This document shows, in pieces, positions 52,961-64,000 of a stretch of 64,000 nucleotides of DNA. The first letter of the stretch is position 1. Every line of letters starts with the position of its first letter. Position numbers and translations under genes: made by a program. The notes beneath the pieces are model-generated. The model did no database searches. It was not told where the DNA came from and saw nothing but the letters and a program-made list of their open reading frames with translations. Origin of the DNA: Lantana camara (Eukaryota > Streptophyta > Magnoliopsida > Lamiales > Verbenaceae). The stretch covers positions 76,110,501 to 76,174,500 of the forward strand of contig CM074858.1 of NCBI GenBank assembly GCA_037501455.1. The letters run 5' to 3'.

Positions 52961-54726
52961 TTTGAAAAGTCTCCTAATTAATCTATCCTTGCGTTCTTCA
53001 TTCTATATATGATCTATCCAACTACACTTCCTAAAAGAGTGCGAAAAACATTCTTAATGCTTTAAGATTAACAAGAACACAACATACATCTCTCATCTCA
53101 TCATATACTAACCTACCAGGCTAGGTTATCCGCAAACCTTCAACGCTTAGATTCGCTAAAGCATCGGACTGAATAAAGAAATGAATCCCAAAGAAGAGCC
53201 CGAATCCAAAGCCAGGTGATATCATGTTTTCTAATATTTTTCTTTTTGATCTGTGAAAATAAGAGAAAATTAGAAGATGAAGGATGAGATCGGAAATTTA
53301 TTAATCTCTATAATATGATTAAAATAGGGATACCATATCTTCCTTCGGCGAAGGATATGCAACGAGGGCGGATGAAGAAGGGTTTGGTGGAATCTATGGT
53401 GGCAATCAGTACGTTTCCAAAGAAGACGAGTATAGAGATAAAGGGCCCAAACATGCCCAAGGAGATGAGAAAGGTACGATACTATATATTGGTGTGTAAT
53501 ATTGTGGAGAGAATTCTTTTTTTGTTTATTTATTTTTAGAGAGAAAGCAAAAATTATAGATGGAGGGGACGGTATTGAAAAGGGGAAAACAAATAAATAC
53601 GAAGGGAGTGAAATTATTTAAAATTCTTGCATAAATATATGGATTATAAAAATATTGTAGGAGATAATGTTCTTTCCGTGTAGTTCATTAGCTATGGAGA
53701 AGAGGAATAAGTAGAATAGAAAATATATGCTATTTTTTTTTTTGCTGGTCTCAGAGGCGTTCGAGACTATGTAAGTGTAAATTTCGTTCTATCTATAATA
53801 CATATGAAATTCTTTCTATTCATGATATAGTTGTATATTTAGGCACTCGGGAGTCTGGTGGCTTAGTGATCAGTAGTTGGGATAGTTTATTGGATAAATA
53901 AAATTACATTTAGATCCCTATATTTACATTATAGTTACGCGTTGTTGTACTTGGATCTCCTGTGGTTGCTAATCTATTAATTTATTGCTAGGGGCGGAAG
54001 TGTAGACTTTAAGATGAAGGGAGGTCCAAGCGTAAATATGTCCAACTTGTGGGATCTAGATATAATATCCTATTTTGTGTATTTTGTACGTTTGAGTCTA
54101 TACTGTGAAAGTGCCATACATTCAATTAATGGAATTAAATAAATGGAATAGGAAAAACATGCCTACCTCTTCCTTGTGAGATCATGCTTTGATTACGCAG
54201 GCAGTTCTTAATTTGAAGCTGGATTGCTGAATTTTGTTTTTGTATTGGTTGGATTTGCTATTTTGACCGTTGTTTTTTTTCTTGTTCTTATAAAAGAATT
54301 CGACCAGAGTCAAGGAACTGAAGTGAAGGAGAAAGAAAGGGCACGAAACCAGTGCGATGTAGTGGCGAACTAGGAGAAGTCCTGCTTTATTGGAATAATA
54401 ATATAATGTCTGTGTTTTCATATTTTTCTTTTTTTTTTTTTTTTTTTTGGCTTGATGTCAAACAGTTGGTACCTTTTTCCAAAGCAAGGACTAATGTTGT
54501 AGTAAAGCTTGGAAGATGAGTAGCGTTTTGTTTTCATTACGTGACGTCCCTGTTGAAGTGAAAATATGTAGGTAAGGGAAAGGATTTGTTTCATTATTAC
54601 TTTCAGAAATTGTTTGCACCTCTGATCAAGAAAGAAATATAAAGAGAATTAGGAGCCTAATCTTAGGAATATGATCCCGTAATACAAGGGAAGAAATCTT
54701 TCTTAAAGTATCAATGTGATACCCGA
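52961..54726. other. Non-viral stretch with no recognised gene
   Basis: No known gene. It contains a T run at 54430-54450 and two short hydrophobic frames: minus 53454-53308 (48 aa, MFGPFISILVFFGNVLIATI start) and plus 54212-54373 (53 codons, no ATG, one membrane-like segment FVFVLVGFAILTVVFFLVLI followed by a charged tail). Neither matches a family I can name. They could be exon remnants of a host gene or chance frames. Confidence 0.45.
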
Positions 54727-55315
54727 GCGTGGGTCATTACATGGGTCATTACATCCTCCTTACTAGGACTAGACTCATATACGAATATAGTTAGCATATA
54801 AGTTTAATCATAACGAATGGAGATACGATCCAGACCCTGGCTAGGCGGGATTAACCATGTACCAACAATAACAATTTAGGTGTACAACAGGAATAAGCAA
54901 TAATCTTAATAAGAGTTGCGGAAGTAAGATCATATCATAATATACAATCTCCAAGACATAAATACAACTGAATCCCCAAAGAAAGATCATTTGGCCCACT
55001 CGGCCTCAATTATACAGAACAAAAGTATATAAATAAGTGTGGTACAGAATATGAGTGTGATCAAGGTAGAAATAAAATTTCACTAGCTAATGCAATTTCT
55101 CACCTAGCTACAGCAAGAAATACGTGAGGGACAAAGAAGGGAGGGTTCAGTCTCTACAAGACTGAGTGAATGATATAAATAATATATATAAAGCGATAAA
55201 GTTCATGCAAGCTATAATTCCATACAAGGTTTTCATAAAAGTAAGTAAAACACAGGTTATCATTGTATGGAATTATAACCATCAAGTTTAATTCAGGATA
55301 AGTGATCAGTGGCTC
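54727..55315 (-). repeat. LTR fragment (minus), interrupted by another LTR
   Basis: It shares the LTR-tail landmarks of the Tekay-like families: GAACGGGAGA-like AACGAATGGAGA near 54815, CTAGGCGGG at 54841, the GGGTTCAGTCTCTACAAGACTGAG block at 55143-55166, and the CATACAAGGTTTTCAT block near 55213. A doubled GGGTCATTACAT lies at 54734-54757. The next LTR starts at 55316. Confidence 0.6.
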
Positions 55316-57063
55316 TGTAGCACCCCGAAGGGACCACAACCCCGCATCGTCGTACCTCTCAAGTGGTTAGGAGACCTAGCACCCAAGAAACACGCCGGCG
55401 AACGGACAAAACATTACAAGATCAGAGTACTTGAAGGGAACATTGCAGCGGAAATATGAGAAATTTAAAACTTTCAAAACATAAATCAGGAGACACAAGA
55501 GGCTGGTAACCAAGTACAAGGACTATACAGGAATTGAGTATTGAAAGAGATATTTCGATAGAGTGTCAAGGGATAATATAACTAGTGTAAACAAGTAACA
55601 AAGGACACCGGAGCCTAGATTGATAAATACCTAATTGGACATTACATTAACATCCAGGGGCTGGTGTCCCAGATGGTTCAGAAGGACTTGACCATAAGAG
55701 CACAACAAAGGATTTCCTATAATTCAAGATACCAGCCAACAAGTGATCACTAAACCTGAAACCATGAGGTCAGAAAACAGGGTATAGGTATTAGTCAAAC
55801 GGACTAAGTGAGACATGACTTTTGAAACAATATAAGTACTTGAAAGCTTTTGGACTTTTAGAATAGGTTTACTTCAAATTGCACTTTAAAACTGAATTTC
55901 AGAGCTTTTTCTTTAAAACTTTGATTTAGAACCGTACTTCCAAGCATTACTTTGAAACAAGATTTCCAAGCAAGCACACACATGCACACACATCAGAGGT
56001 TCTGGTTCATATATGCTTTATAAACGGGGAAACAGGGCATGGGATATTTCCAAAAATAAGAACCAAACTTAAAATCAAAGTTGCCCGTAAGCTAGGCCAT
56101 ATCCATCCTTTACTCCTCAAAAACATTTACAAATTTAGTATCGAGATCCATTAGGACCCCAACACCCATGTACACATGCACCATCCCTTCTCCCATTATT
56201 GCCGCGCCCAGGGAGCTACCCTGTGGTGACGTAAACAAAACGGGAGGAATTTACCACCTCTCCCGACCTTCGATGTGGAGTAACCAACCTCCGATTAAAC
56301 CATCACGAAGGTCAGTATGACGGCCAGTGTCATAGTAGCCATTGGCGCACGTCTCCCGGTCTACTACTTAACCATACTGCCAGGGCCCAACATAACAGAA
56401 TTTCCAAAGCTTGCATTCAGAATAACAAAAGTGCATAAGCACACAGAGTTCAGGAGACTGAACCTTTATTTAAGACAGTGTAGCAGTGTACAGGATATAT
56501 ATCAGAGATCATTAACTTTAAACTTGAAGCATTGTACCAAAATGGGAAAGCATTTAACTGGGAAGATAGAATCTTTGAACTCGAATGAGTTGATTTTGAA
56601 ATCATTTGAGTACATAAGAATATTCATGGTTCCAGTTGAAATAGTTTAAACCTCATTTACAAAAACGGTATTATGCAATAATACCATAGCCACAGTAAAT
56701 CCGGACTTCACCAGTGAGTGGTGAATGATTAAGTTTCTATCCATAACCTATATAGTCACATAAACAAGTAGGGACGACCTCAAGTCATTCAATAGCACAT
56801 AACGATATCATATGTACAGGACGAAACATTATCAAAGCATATCATGCCATATGCCTATATTTCATGATAATTATTCAATAATCATCAAAGCATGAGGGCA
56901 TAATTGGATTAATGTAACGCAGTACATAGGAGAGTAACACCATTTAATGCAAGAGAATTAATTAACTAAGAATGGAACATTGATTGTGAGTTATCCTTAA
57001 TCTTGAGTTAATAGATCAATACAAATCGAACAATCTTTAATCAATTTATGATCATAGACATGA
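55316..57063 (-). repeat. LTR fragment (family B), left piece
   Basis: Begins TGTAGCACCCCG at 55316. It matches, inverted, the piece at 2132-3890: the CTCTCAAGTGGTTAGGAGACCTAGCA block (55357-55382) is the inverse of 3805-3832, and the CTGAAACCATGAGGTCAG block near 55757 is the inverse of 3495-3515. It is split at 57064 by a solo LTR and seems to resume at 59557. The frame 56317-56649 has no recognised domain. Confidence 0.6.
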
Positions 57064-59551
57064 TGTAACGCCCTAAATTCGGGAAGTTCAGGTAATCACG
57101 CCACGTGCGGGTCTTCGGGAGTTGGGGGTTTAATTTTATATATTTACTTGCTTATTATAATTTTATTGCATTACTATGTGCATTATACATTCCTTTGTAT
57201 TTATAAGAATTAACTTTTAATGTGAAATTGTGAATTGAGTGATAATGTGCTTATTTGTCTTATACGACTATAATTGATCATCTCTTAAATTTATAAACTT
57301 AATTGCATTTCATGAATTGGCAGTTAAATGTCTAATTGTTAGAGATGATACTTGATTGCATTCATTTAAATGCTTGAGGGACTATTACGCAATTAGGTTG
57401 GTATTAGGCTTGTAGTGGATGATATAATATATCATATATGCATTCTTCTCCCACACTCTCATACAATACATTACATACAAGAACATCACACACACACACA
57501 CACTAAGGATCGGTATTTACATCATCAAGAGAGGAAGGAAGATTTCATCAAATTTAAGCTATAATTCAAGGAATTAGCAACCAAGTTGGAGCATCATCTT
57601 CATCTCTTCATCTCATTTCATTCTTCTTTCATTTCAAGGTATAAATGGAAGAATTGCTTGAGCTTTTGATTATTTGGTTGAGTAGGGTTTGATGATTGAT
57701 TGATGCTTTCATGCTTATTCCTGATTAGAAGCATGTTTAGGTCCTTGTTTCTTCATTTCTTGCATGAAACATGAAGTTATGTTGAAGTTGGAATATATGA
57801 AATTTTATGGGTTTCATTTGATGAATCTTGATGATCAATGTATGACATGGGTATATATGTTAGATTTTATGGTGCTTCAAGTATGGATACATGTTTTTTC
57901 AAGTTTTGGCTGCATTTGATGATTGAAATTTGGTGTTTTGGGTGGATTTTGGTGTTGTCCGTTTTTGCCCTGTTTTTCTACTACGCACTGTTGACACGGG
58001 CGTGCCACATTTCCCTTCTTCAGCGTGACACGGGGGTGCGTAGTGGTCTGGGTTTTTCTGTACCGTCACACGGGGGTGTCACGGTTTTCTTTGTAATGGT
58101 GACACGGGCGTGTCACCTTCTGGTCGCATGCATATTGTCCGCTGTACTGTGACACGGGGGTGTCACGGTTTAGTGTATTTTGTTGACACGGGCGTGTCAC
58201 CCCCCTGTTTTCATGCATATTTGTTTTTGCATGCATGGCTGTGCTTGCATGTGTTTTATACTCGATTTATGGATAATCATGCTCTTATGTGACATTCATT
58301 AAATTATTATTGCATGACTTTGCCGTTCGTCATAATTGGTTCATTCGAGTCGAGTCTTATTTCACACTTGTCCTTGTTGCACAGATCACGGTCCCGATTT
58401 CGTGGAGCCCGCTCCGTAGGGAGTTCTCTTGCTTTCTTTTGGTCGTTTGGTCAGGTGAGGTTTAAATTCTAGATAAATAGAACCCTTACAACCCCTATGT
58501 GACTATTTCGGCCAAAATGTATATATATATATCTATAGTTTGCGAACTTTATGATTTTCAAATGATTTGACAAAACCGATTGATTGATTGATTGATTGAC
58601 GAATTGATTGTATTGGCGAGTCATTGAATTGCACTGTGAGCCCGAGGATAGTGGCTCGAGCCAACCGGGAAAGCATGGGCTGACGGGTAACTCGAGTGCT
58701 ATCCTCACCATTTGGGATGACCCCTGAACCCCCTATGAGATTAGGGGAGGAAGGAGTTCCGGGCTTAGGGATTCATGTACCCTCTGCCCAGACTGATTGG
58801 ATGGTGGGGCCTTGCAATCCTACCATCACCCGGAGGAAGAAGGAGTCACTGAAACTGCTAATTGTGCACAGTAAATAATTGCTTGATCACCTAATCACCT
58901 AATAATTGATTGATTGTACACGGTCGGAGTAAGGTTGGAGAATTGCCCTCACTCGCCGGGCCACATATTGATTGTATTGAACTGAATTAATTGATAAAGT
59001 GAATTAGTTGTAACCTCGGGCGATAGAACCTTTTTATTTTACTAATCGTGTTGGGATTTTCTAAAATTATCACCCGAGATTATAACTTGCATGTATGTGC
59101 GCATATATTTATTTATACCCCTCGCTCAGTCCGTTTGGACTGACACCTCAACTTTTCAGTTTTGCAGGTTCGTGCTAGGCGGGAATTAGAGTCTCGTTGT
59201 CTTTTATTCGGGTCTAGCACTGCACCTTCATACATTGTACTGTGTTGATACTAGTTATTTTGTAGTATGTCTTGAATTATACTTGGGATTGATATTGTAA
59301 TGATATGAATTGTCGGTACCTATAAGTAAATATGTAAATATGGTACCTATATGTATTGAATGCTTTTGCTTCCGCTATTTTTTATCGCCCTGAGTTGTTT
59401 TGGTTTTATTTGAGGGTACCCGCCTAGCCTTGTGTTTTTTTTTATTGTCTCCCGTTCGCTATAGTTTCGGTTCATGTATGGATTATTCGTTTCATATGTG
59501 GATTGAGACTGTAGTGCGGGGGATGTGGCGCCTAGCGTTCCGGGTGCTACA
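57064..59551 (+). mobile_element. Solo LTR with perfect CATGA duplication
   Basis: 2488 bp from TGTAACGCCC to GGTGCTACA with CATGA at 57059-57063 and 59552-59556. No internal region, so it formed by recombination between two LTRs. Landmarks match the Tekay-like design: TATA-like ATATAATATA at 57422-57431, donor TTCAAG|GTATAA (GT 57639-57640), palindrome array 57992-58200, acceptor TTGTTGCACAG (AG 58383-58384), a 70-nt interval, second donor TCAG|GTGAGG (GT 58455-58456), GCTAGGCGGG at about 59173 and CTCCCGTTCGCT at about 59450. Confidence 0.9.
57992..58200. repeat. Palindrome array in solo LTR (six units)
   Basis: Six units of (G)GTGACACGGGNGTGTCAC(C), at about 57992, 58024, 58064, 58099-58118 (GGTGACACGGGCGTGTCACC), 58149-58166 and 58183-58200. 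Confidence 0.9.
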
Positions 59552-59556
59552 CATGA

Positions 59557-60060
59557 GCCTTAAGGAACTAAGTTCCAAACTATATTAATGATTCATGATT
59601 GAGTGAGGATATTCAAGTATTGAAGTATAAGATTAACAAGAACGCGGAACACTTAAACAAGTAATAATCTTTACGAAGAAATGATTCAAGTAAACGATTA
59701 GTTTCAATTGAAAGCTCGTGTCAAGAACTTAAGGATATATTCTTAGCGTCTTAAAACAATCTTATTTAGAAAAGGAATGTGAACTTTGAAACCTACTTTG
59801 ATCCCCTGTTTTTGAGAATTTTCGAAAAAGGCTTTGACCGTTGAATTCGTCTCTTCGAAACGATCATTTAAGTGAAAAGTCAAAATTCTTGGTCAAAGTC
59901 AAAGGTCAATGGTCAAAGGTTGAGGTCAATGGTCAAAGGTCACTATTCAAGTATACGGTGTATATACTGTATGTATACGTGTATTTATATGGTATGTATA
60001 CGGTATTTATACTGTATATGTACGGTATTTATACGGGGATACCTACTTTTATGGCATAAA
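59557..60060. other. LTR-derived and repeat-rich junction
   Basis: Probably the rest of the family B LTR up to about 59840, then simple-sequence-like repeats: five GGTCAA motifs at 59891-59936 and TATACGG/TATTTATAC repeats at 59953-60041. The boundary with the Tat element to the right could not be set. Overlapping frames at 59841-60087 translate the repeats. Confidence 0.5.
59891..59936 (-). promoter_or_regulatory. W-box-like cluster
   Basis: GGTCAA (minus strand TTGACC) at 59891, 59904, 59911, 59924 and 59931; the last four form two 20-bp direct repeats. TTGAC(C/T) is the WRKY-binding W-box. Confidence 0.5.
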
Positions 60061-60149
60061 ATGACCGAGCCACGTGGCACGCCTTAGAGAAAGCCACTTG
60101 GACATCTCGCCACCTCAAGCGGACCCCGGTCCCTATACCTAACGGACCC

Positions 60150-60430
60150 AACGGATCGAACTCGACCCCGTGCCTAACGGATCGAGTTCGATCCCTTCTC
60201 CACCAAGCGATCCGACCCCTTTGCCTCAAGGGATCGAGTTCGATCCCTTTACCGCCAACCGGATCGACCCGATCCCTTGTCTGAAGGGGTCGATCCGATC
60301 CCTATGCCTCCAAACGGATCGAGTTCGATCCGTTTGCCTCCAATCGGATCGATCCAATCCCTTTGCCTCAAGGGATCGGTTTCGATCCCGTTTATCGTAA
60401 CGGATCACACTCGATCCCGTCCTTGTTCCC
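60150..60430. repeat. GGATCGAGTTCGATCC palindrome array in Tat LTR
   Basis: About seven or eight units of GGATCGAnTTCGATCC or near variants, spaced about 35-45 bp with linkers such as CCTTTGCCTC. It lies upstream of the TATA box TATAAATA at 60812-60819. Confidence 0.88.
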
Positions 60431-60811
60431 ACACGGGAACCACGTATGAAGCGTCCTTATCCCGCACAAGGGTTGGGGTCGAACTCGACCCTACTAACGG
60501 GTTCGTTGTTACAGACATCCTTCATCACGATTTGCTTGATCTCGACCTCGCGGATCGAGATCCTACTTCACATGGCAACAGGATGCCATAAAGCATCTTT
60601 GTCGGGACACATGTAACTCCCCTATTCACCACGGCTAGACGCGATACAGTGCATTTAATGCTCTTGGTACATGCCTACGCCAAAAGGGGAAACAAAGTAC
60701 ACTCGACCTCAAAGCACCCGCTCAGGCGTCCGACAAACGAACCGATCGACTGCAGAGCATTTAATGCATAGTCGCGGTACACGCACTACTGTGTTAATTG
60801 CTCTTGACTAT

Positions 60812-60819
60812 AAATACCC
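60812..60819 (+). promoter_or_regulatory. TATA box of Tat LTR
   Basis: TATAAATA in GACTATAAATACCC, about 270 bp before the LTR end; the best promoter candidate in this LTR. Confidence 0.6.
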
Positions 60820-61089
60820 AAGTCTTGAACAGTGTTTGGTAAGCAATTAAGAGCATTTATTTCGCTTCTCTAGCATTTATTTCTCTCTTTAAGAATCTTC
60901 CACTGACTTGAGCGTCGGAGTGCCAAACTTGGGTCCAACCCCAAGTCCCCAATTTGGCCTTTGAGCTCACGTTTGTTTAAGTGTTTTTAGATCGATTAAA
61001 GAGCCCACTCTACAAATTCTTGACTGATCGACCCTAGATTGCCATCTAGACCTCCAACTCAGCTAAACCATTTTTGGGCCGGATCAGTT

Positions 61090-61107
61090 TGGCGGCGTCT
61101 GTGGGAA
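61090..61107 (+). other. Tat primer-binding site
   Basis: TGGCGGCGTCTGTGGGAA, one base different from the TGGCGCCGTCTGTGGGAA usual in Tat-lineage elements, 3 nt after the LTR end. Confidence 0.8.
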
Positions 61108-61164
61108 TCACATCTCTCTCTTTACCTAGATCTTAAGTGAAACACTTTCCCCTTTCTTGCAATC

Positions 61165-62896
61165 ATGGTGAACACACGGAAGACCCGACAGGAGGAGGAC
61201 TTGGAGGAAGTCACCAAAGGCAGGCACGACACCAACGCGCCGCTTGGTCATCCCACAATTGCTCCCCACGTCGTCGGGATCGCTGGCCCCAGCGCCAGTG
61301 TGATCTTGCCTCAAACAGAGGCTGCTCCAAGGGTCTCCATTACACAGGCTGACCTTGATGCCTTCCTCGACCAATGGCGGGTCGAGATCGAGCAGGCCCA
61401 AGTCGAGGGCCGAGAGCCAAGACGCCTCGAATTGCCGAGGGCGAGCCCCGTTGCTAACCGCAGCCCGGTGATAGCCAGCGCTCTAGGACCCACGGCTCAG
61501 ACTCACAGGTCTGCGGTCCGCTACTACCTCCAGCCACTCAATGGTGGACCCGCTCAGGTCATCTAGGGTCTCCCCCCCCAGACGGGCGCGGGCCAGGTAC
61601 CGGTCGAAGGGTTCGCACCTCCTCCTCCTCCTGTGGGAGGAAGCAAACAGGTCCCGTTGGAGGGCCATGGGGATTCGGATCATCCCAGCTTTCGCGCAGA
61701 CGGGCGCAGGCCAGGTACCGGTTGAAGGGTTCGCACCTCCTCCTCCTCCTGTGGGAGGGAGCAAACAGGTCCCGTTGGAGGGCCATGGGGATTCGGGTCA
61801 TCCCAGCTGCGCGACTAGCGGAAAACAAGCGGTCGATGATGACCACGAGGAGTATGATGATCCGAATCCCCATGGCCCTCCAACGGGACCTGTTTGCTTC
61901 CTCCCGCAGCAAATAAGCGATCGATGATGACCACGAGGAGTACGATGATTTGCGGACCCGGATACCCGCTCGATCCGCTCGCGAAGAGGCGGCTAGGATC
62001 GCCGCCGCCCGTCAGGAGAACGGACCGGATCGATATGTCGACCCGCCACGGAGGTGGGTGCAAGACCGCCTGGGGGATCGAGGATCTGTGATCTCCCAGA
62101 GGCAGGTCGATTTACGCGCGGGGTTGAACCGCCGACCTCTGCACTATCGATCCGATCGGGAGGAAGCCTCCCCATTTTCTAAAGATATTCTCTGTACAAC
62201 CTGCGACGAAGATCGAATCCCCTCGGGATTACCTCTTTACAACGGGACAAACGATCCCGAAAAACATGTTACTTCTTTTGAAAACAGAATGTTGCTGTAC
62301 CCCCACCCGCAATAGATTTGGGCCAAGATATTCATCACCACTTTAACGGGCCCGACGCAGGACTTGTTCATCCGCCTGCCGCCACGATGCATCCGAACCT
62401 ACAATCACTTTGTAGATCGGTTCCTTGCACACTTCTCCTCCATGGCGGGGGAAAAACTGCCTCCTTCTTACCTCAACAACCTCCGCCAGGAGAAGGGGAA
62501 TCCCTTCGAGACTTCTTTACCCGATTCTCAAGGGACGTGGTTCGGGTCGAGGACCCGATGATGGATGCTCTGCTCCCGGTCGTCCATCGAGCGCTACGCA
62601 ACCGCCTGTGGGCGGATGAGATAGTCAGGGCCGGCCCCTGGAACCTGACTGAAATTAAGGACCTCGCCCACGGATTCATGCGGGTCGAGGAAATGGCGTT
62701 AGCTCACGGGCCTGCTCCTTTGCCCGCTCCAGAAAGTCATCACTACAGTTCGAGCTCGACCCCATCCCGGAAGGGGTTCGAGCCTAAAAAATCGAAGGGA
62801 AAGTCGATCCGCCGGCCCAAGTCGATCGAAGAAACTATATTCCCCTCAATACAACCGTCCAACAAATCTTCACGGTCATGGACAAAAAACTCCTGA
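61165..62896 (+). pseudogene. Tat-type gag, broken and rearranged
   Basis: Gag starts MVNTRKTRQEEDLEEV (61165) and stops at 61566. A repeat-rich segment (61579-61949) follows, then 61950-62315 with EEYDD-type acidic sequence and LPLYNGTNDPEKHVTSFENR, the Tat gag core. A TAG at 62313-62315 interrupts it; the core goes on in the frame of 62364-62561 (LPPRCIRTYNHFVDRFLAHF) and, after a one-base shift near 62500, in the frame ending at 62896 (LRDFFTRFSRDVVRVED, FMRVEEMA). Gag would form the particle shell. At least three lesions make it non-functional. Confidence 0.82.
61579..61949. repeat. Direct, inverted and flanking repeats inside Tat gag
   Basis: Two direct copies of 112 bp (61579-61690 and 61697-61808, 118-bp period). 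A 48-bp segment of that unit (61635-61682) recurs inverted at 61858-61905. The inverted copy is bracketed by 39-bp direct repeats (61823-61861 and 61911-61949) containing GTCGATGATGACCACGAGGA or a variant. Confidence 0.9.
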
Positions 62897-63690
62897 ACAA
62901 GCCCAAAACCATCAGGGAAGGCCCCAAAGCCCAGAAGTTACGAATGTTTTGCGGGTACCAGCAGCAATGGGGCCACACCACTGAAGAATACAACGCCCTT
63001 CGTGACGAGATCGAGAGACTCATCCGGGGAGGGCATCTAAAGGATTTCGTTAGCAAGATAGACCACTACTCCGAGAAGGCAGGTCGAAGTCAGGACCCAC
63101 GCCTGGATCCATCTCGATCTCGATCCCTGTCTAGGAGATCCGGGAAGCAGCCCCTTGAGAGGACTGAGGACAACCCCCCAACCAACGGCACTATCTACAT
63201 GATCGTCGGGGGGCACGAGGGTGGTGACTCCAACGCTGCAAGGAAGAAGAATATCCGGAAGGCTGCTCGAGAATACAACGGACCCCGCGAGGAGGTCCTC
63301 CAGATCGAGCACAGCAAAGAGTGGGAGAGGCAAGAGGTTAGCTTTAGTGAAAATGACAGCCGCTCGGGTCCACATCAGGAGGGTGAAACGCCTAGTTGTC
63401 CGATGGTGGTAACCTTGGGAGTGGCTAATTACAATGTAACCAAATGCCTTGTTGACAATGGAAGTAGCACGAACATTATCCTTTACTCTACGCTTGTAAA
63501 AATGAAATTGCATAACTTGAAACTGGATCCGATCCGAGCGCCCTTGTCCGGCTTCGGAGGATCCCAGGTTATCCCGCTTGGGCGCATCAAACTACTCACT
63601 TCGATGGGAACATCGCCTCAGCGACTTACCCAAGAGGTCGAGTACATTGTGGTAAACATGCCCCTCGCTTACAACATGATTTTTGGTTGA
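62878..63690 (+). pseudogene. Tat-type gag C-terminus and protease
   Basis: 270 codons. Residues about 22-50 hold the Tat zinc-binding region, degenerate: FCGYQQQWGHTTEEYNALRDEIE, in which the last cysteine is a tyrosine. A basic linker follows, then VTLGVANYNVTKCLVDNGSSTNIIL (the protease active site, DNGSS being normal for Tat) and MPLAYNMIFG. A TGA then ends the frame where relatives have arginine (G-R-PGL), consistent with CGA decay. The sequence beyond the stop (PGLIQFRAIISTYHQKLKMP, to about 63770) continues the same domain, so protease is split by a single stop. Confidence 0.85.
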
Positions 63691-64000
63691 CCCGGCCTCA
63701 TTCAATTCAGAGCCATAATCTCCACCTACCACCAGAAGCTAAAAATGCCAACCCCTAGTAGGGTCGTAGAAGTGGAGTGCGACGTCTCGGACAGTTGGGC
63801 GTGTTATGCAATCACCCTTAAGGAGTCGAAGGACAAGGAGAAAGACGCGAGCGAGTGCCTCGATCTCCAGACCTACACGAGTTCGGAGCTCGACCTCGCG
63901 GCGCCAAAGATAGAAGCCGAAGGTTCACGCGTGGCTCAAAAGAGGAAAGCCGTAGGTCGGATCGAACCGTCCGATTCCTTGAAACATATACCCCTAGACC
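63691..64000 (+). pseudogene. Tat-type protease end and protease-RT spacer
   Basis: Open in frame after the TGA: PGLIQFRAIISTYHQKLKMP, then an acidic/lysine-rich spacer, cut by the window end before RT. Confidence 0.75.

Larger units (their letters stand above)
60061..64000 (+). mobile_element. Tat-lineage Ty3/Gypsy element, 5' part
   Basis: A 5' LTR ending GCCGGATCA at 61086 is followed after GTT by a primer site TGGCGGCGTCTGTGGGAA, then a Tat-type gag and protease. RT and the rest lie beyond the window. The left LTR end is uncertain (somewhere in 59.8-60.07 kb). GC content is clearly higher than in the flanking Tekay-like LTRs. Gag-pro is broken by stops and frameshifts. Confidence 0.8.

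Noticed and set aside
57992..58200. CRISPR-like array
   Set aside because: Palindromic units with irregular spacing inside a plant LTR; no cas genes and no unique equal-length spacers.
61483..62063. Proline/arginine-rich frames on both strands over the Tat gag repeats
   Set aside because: They arise from the direct and inverted repeats and GC-rich composition; only the plus-strand gag frame shows family motifs.

Overview
The window is an intergenic, retroelement-packed stretch of a plant nuclear genome, probably a eudicot. The evidence is nested LTR retrotransposons of the Copia, Tekay-like chromovirus and Tat lineages with initiator-tRNA-Met primer sites, plus an integrated copy of a plant pararetrovirus (Caulimoviridae). 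No intact host gene was found. Coding capacity is element-derived and mostly broken by stops and frameshifts; the viral copy is the best preserved.

Layout, left to right. 1-2131 is part of a minus-strand LTR and 2132-4593 is a composite of plus-strand LTR pieces. 4594-5493 is AT-rich filler. 5494-43781 is one old minus-strand LTR, apparently solo (target duplication AATAC/AAGAC), that has been opened by two insertions. The first is a minus-strand Copia element, copia-1 (5823-30403, target duplication CGTAG/TATAG). Copia-1 is itself interrupted twice: its 3' LTR holds a fragment of a second Copia element (6702-10139), and its leader holds an 11.2-kb large retrotransposon derivative (LARD, 16746-27971, perfect GCCCA duplication, 4.0-kb LTRs, no pol). 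The second is a plus-strand Tekay-like chromovirus (31524-41973, perfect ATGCA duplication) with decayed gag-pol and a chromodomain remnant.

44110-52960 is an endogenous pararetrovirus on the minus strand. It is circularly permuted and carries movement protein, a set of small ORFs, a coiled-coil VAP-like ORF, coat protein, protease-RT-RNase H and translational transactivator. Only the coat-protein frame is visibly broken, at a homopolymer run. 52961-54726 holds no recognisable gene. 54727-60060 contains LTR fragments and a clean solo LTR (57064-59551, perfect CATGA duplication). About 60061-64000 is the 5' part of a plus-strand Tat-lineage element: LTR, primer site, broken gag and protease.

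Two observations stand out. First, five divergent LTR families here share one leader design: a splice-donor-like site, then an array of short family-specific palindromes, then a splice-acceptor-like site, a 66-73-nt putative micro-exon and a second donor. This implies spliced LTR leaders with the hairpin array inside intron 1. Second, the pararetrovirus carries serially duplicated small ORFs linked by stop-start junctions, and its primer-binding site lies downstream of the movement-protein gene.
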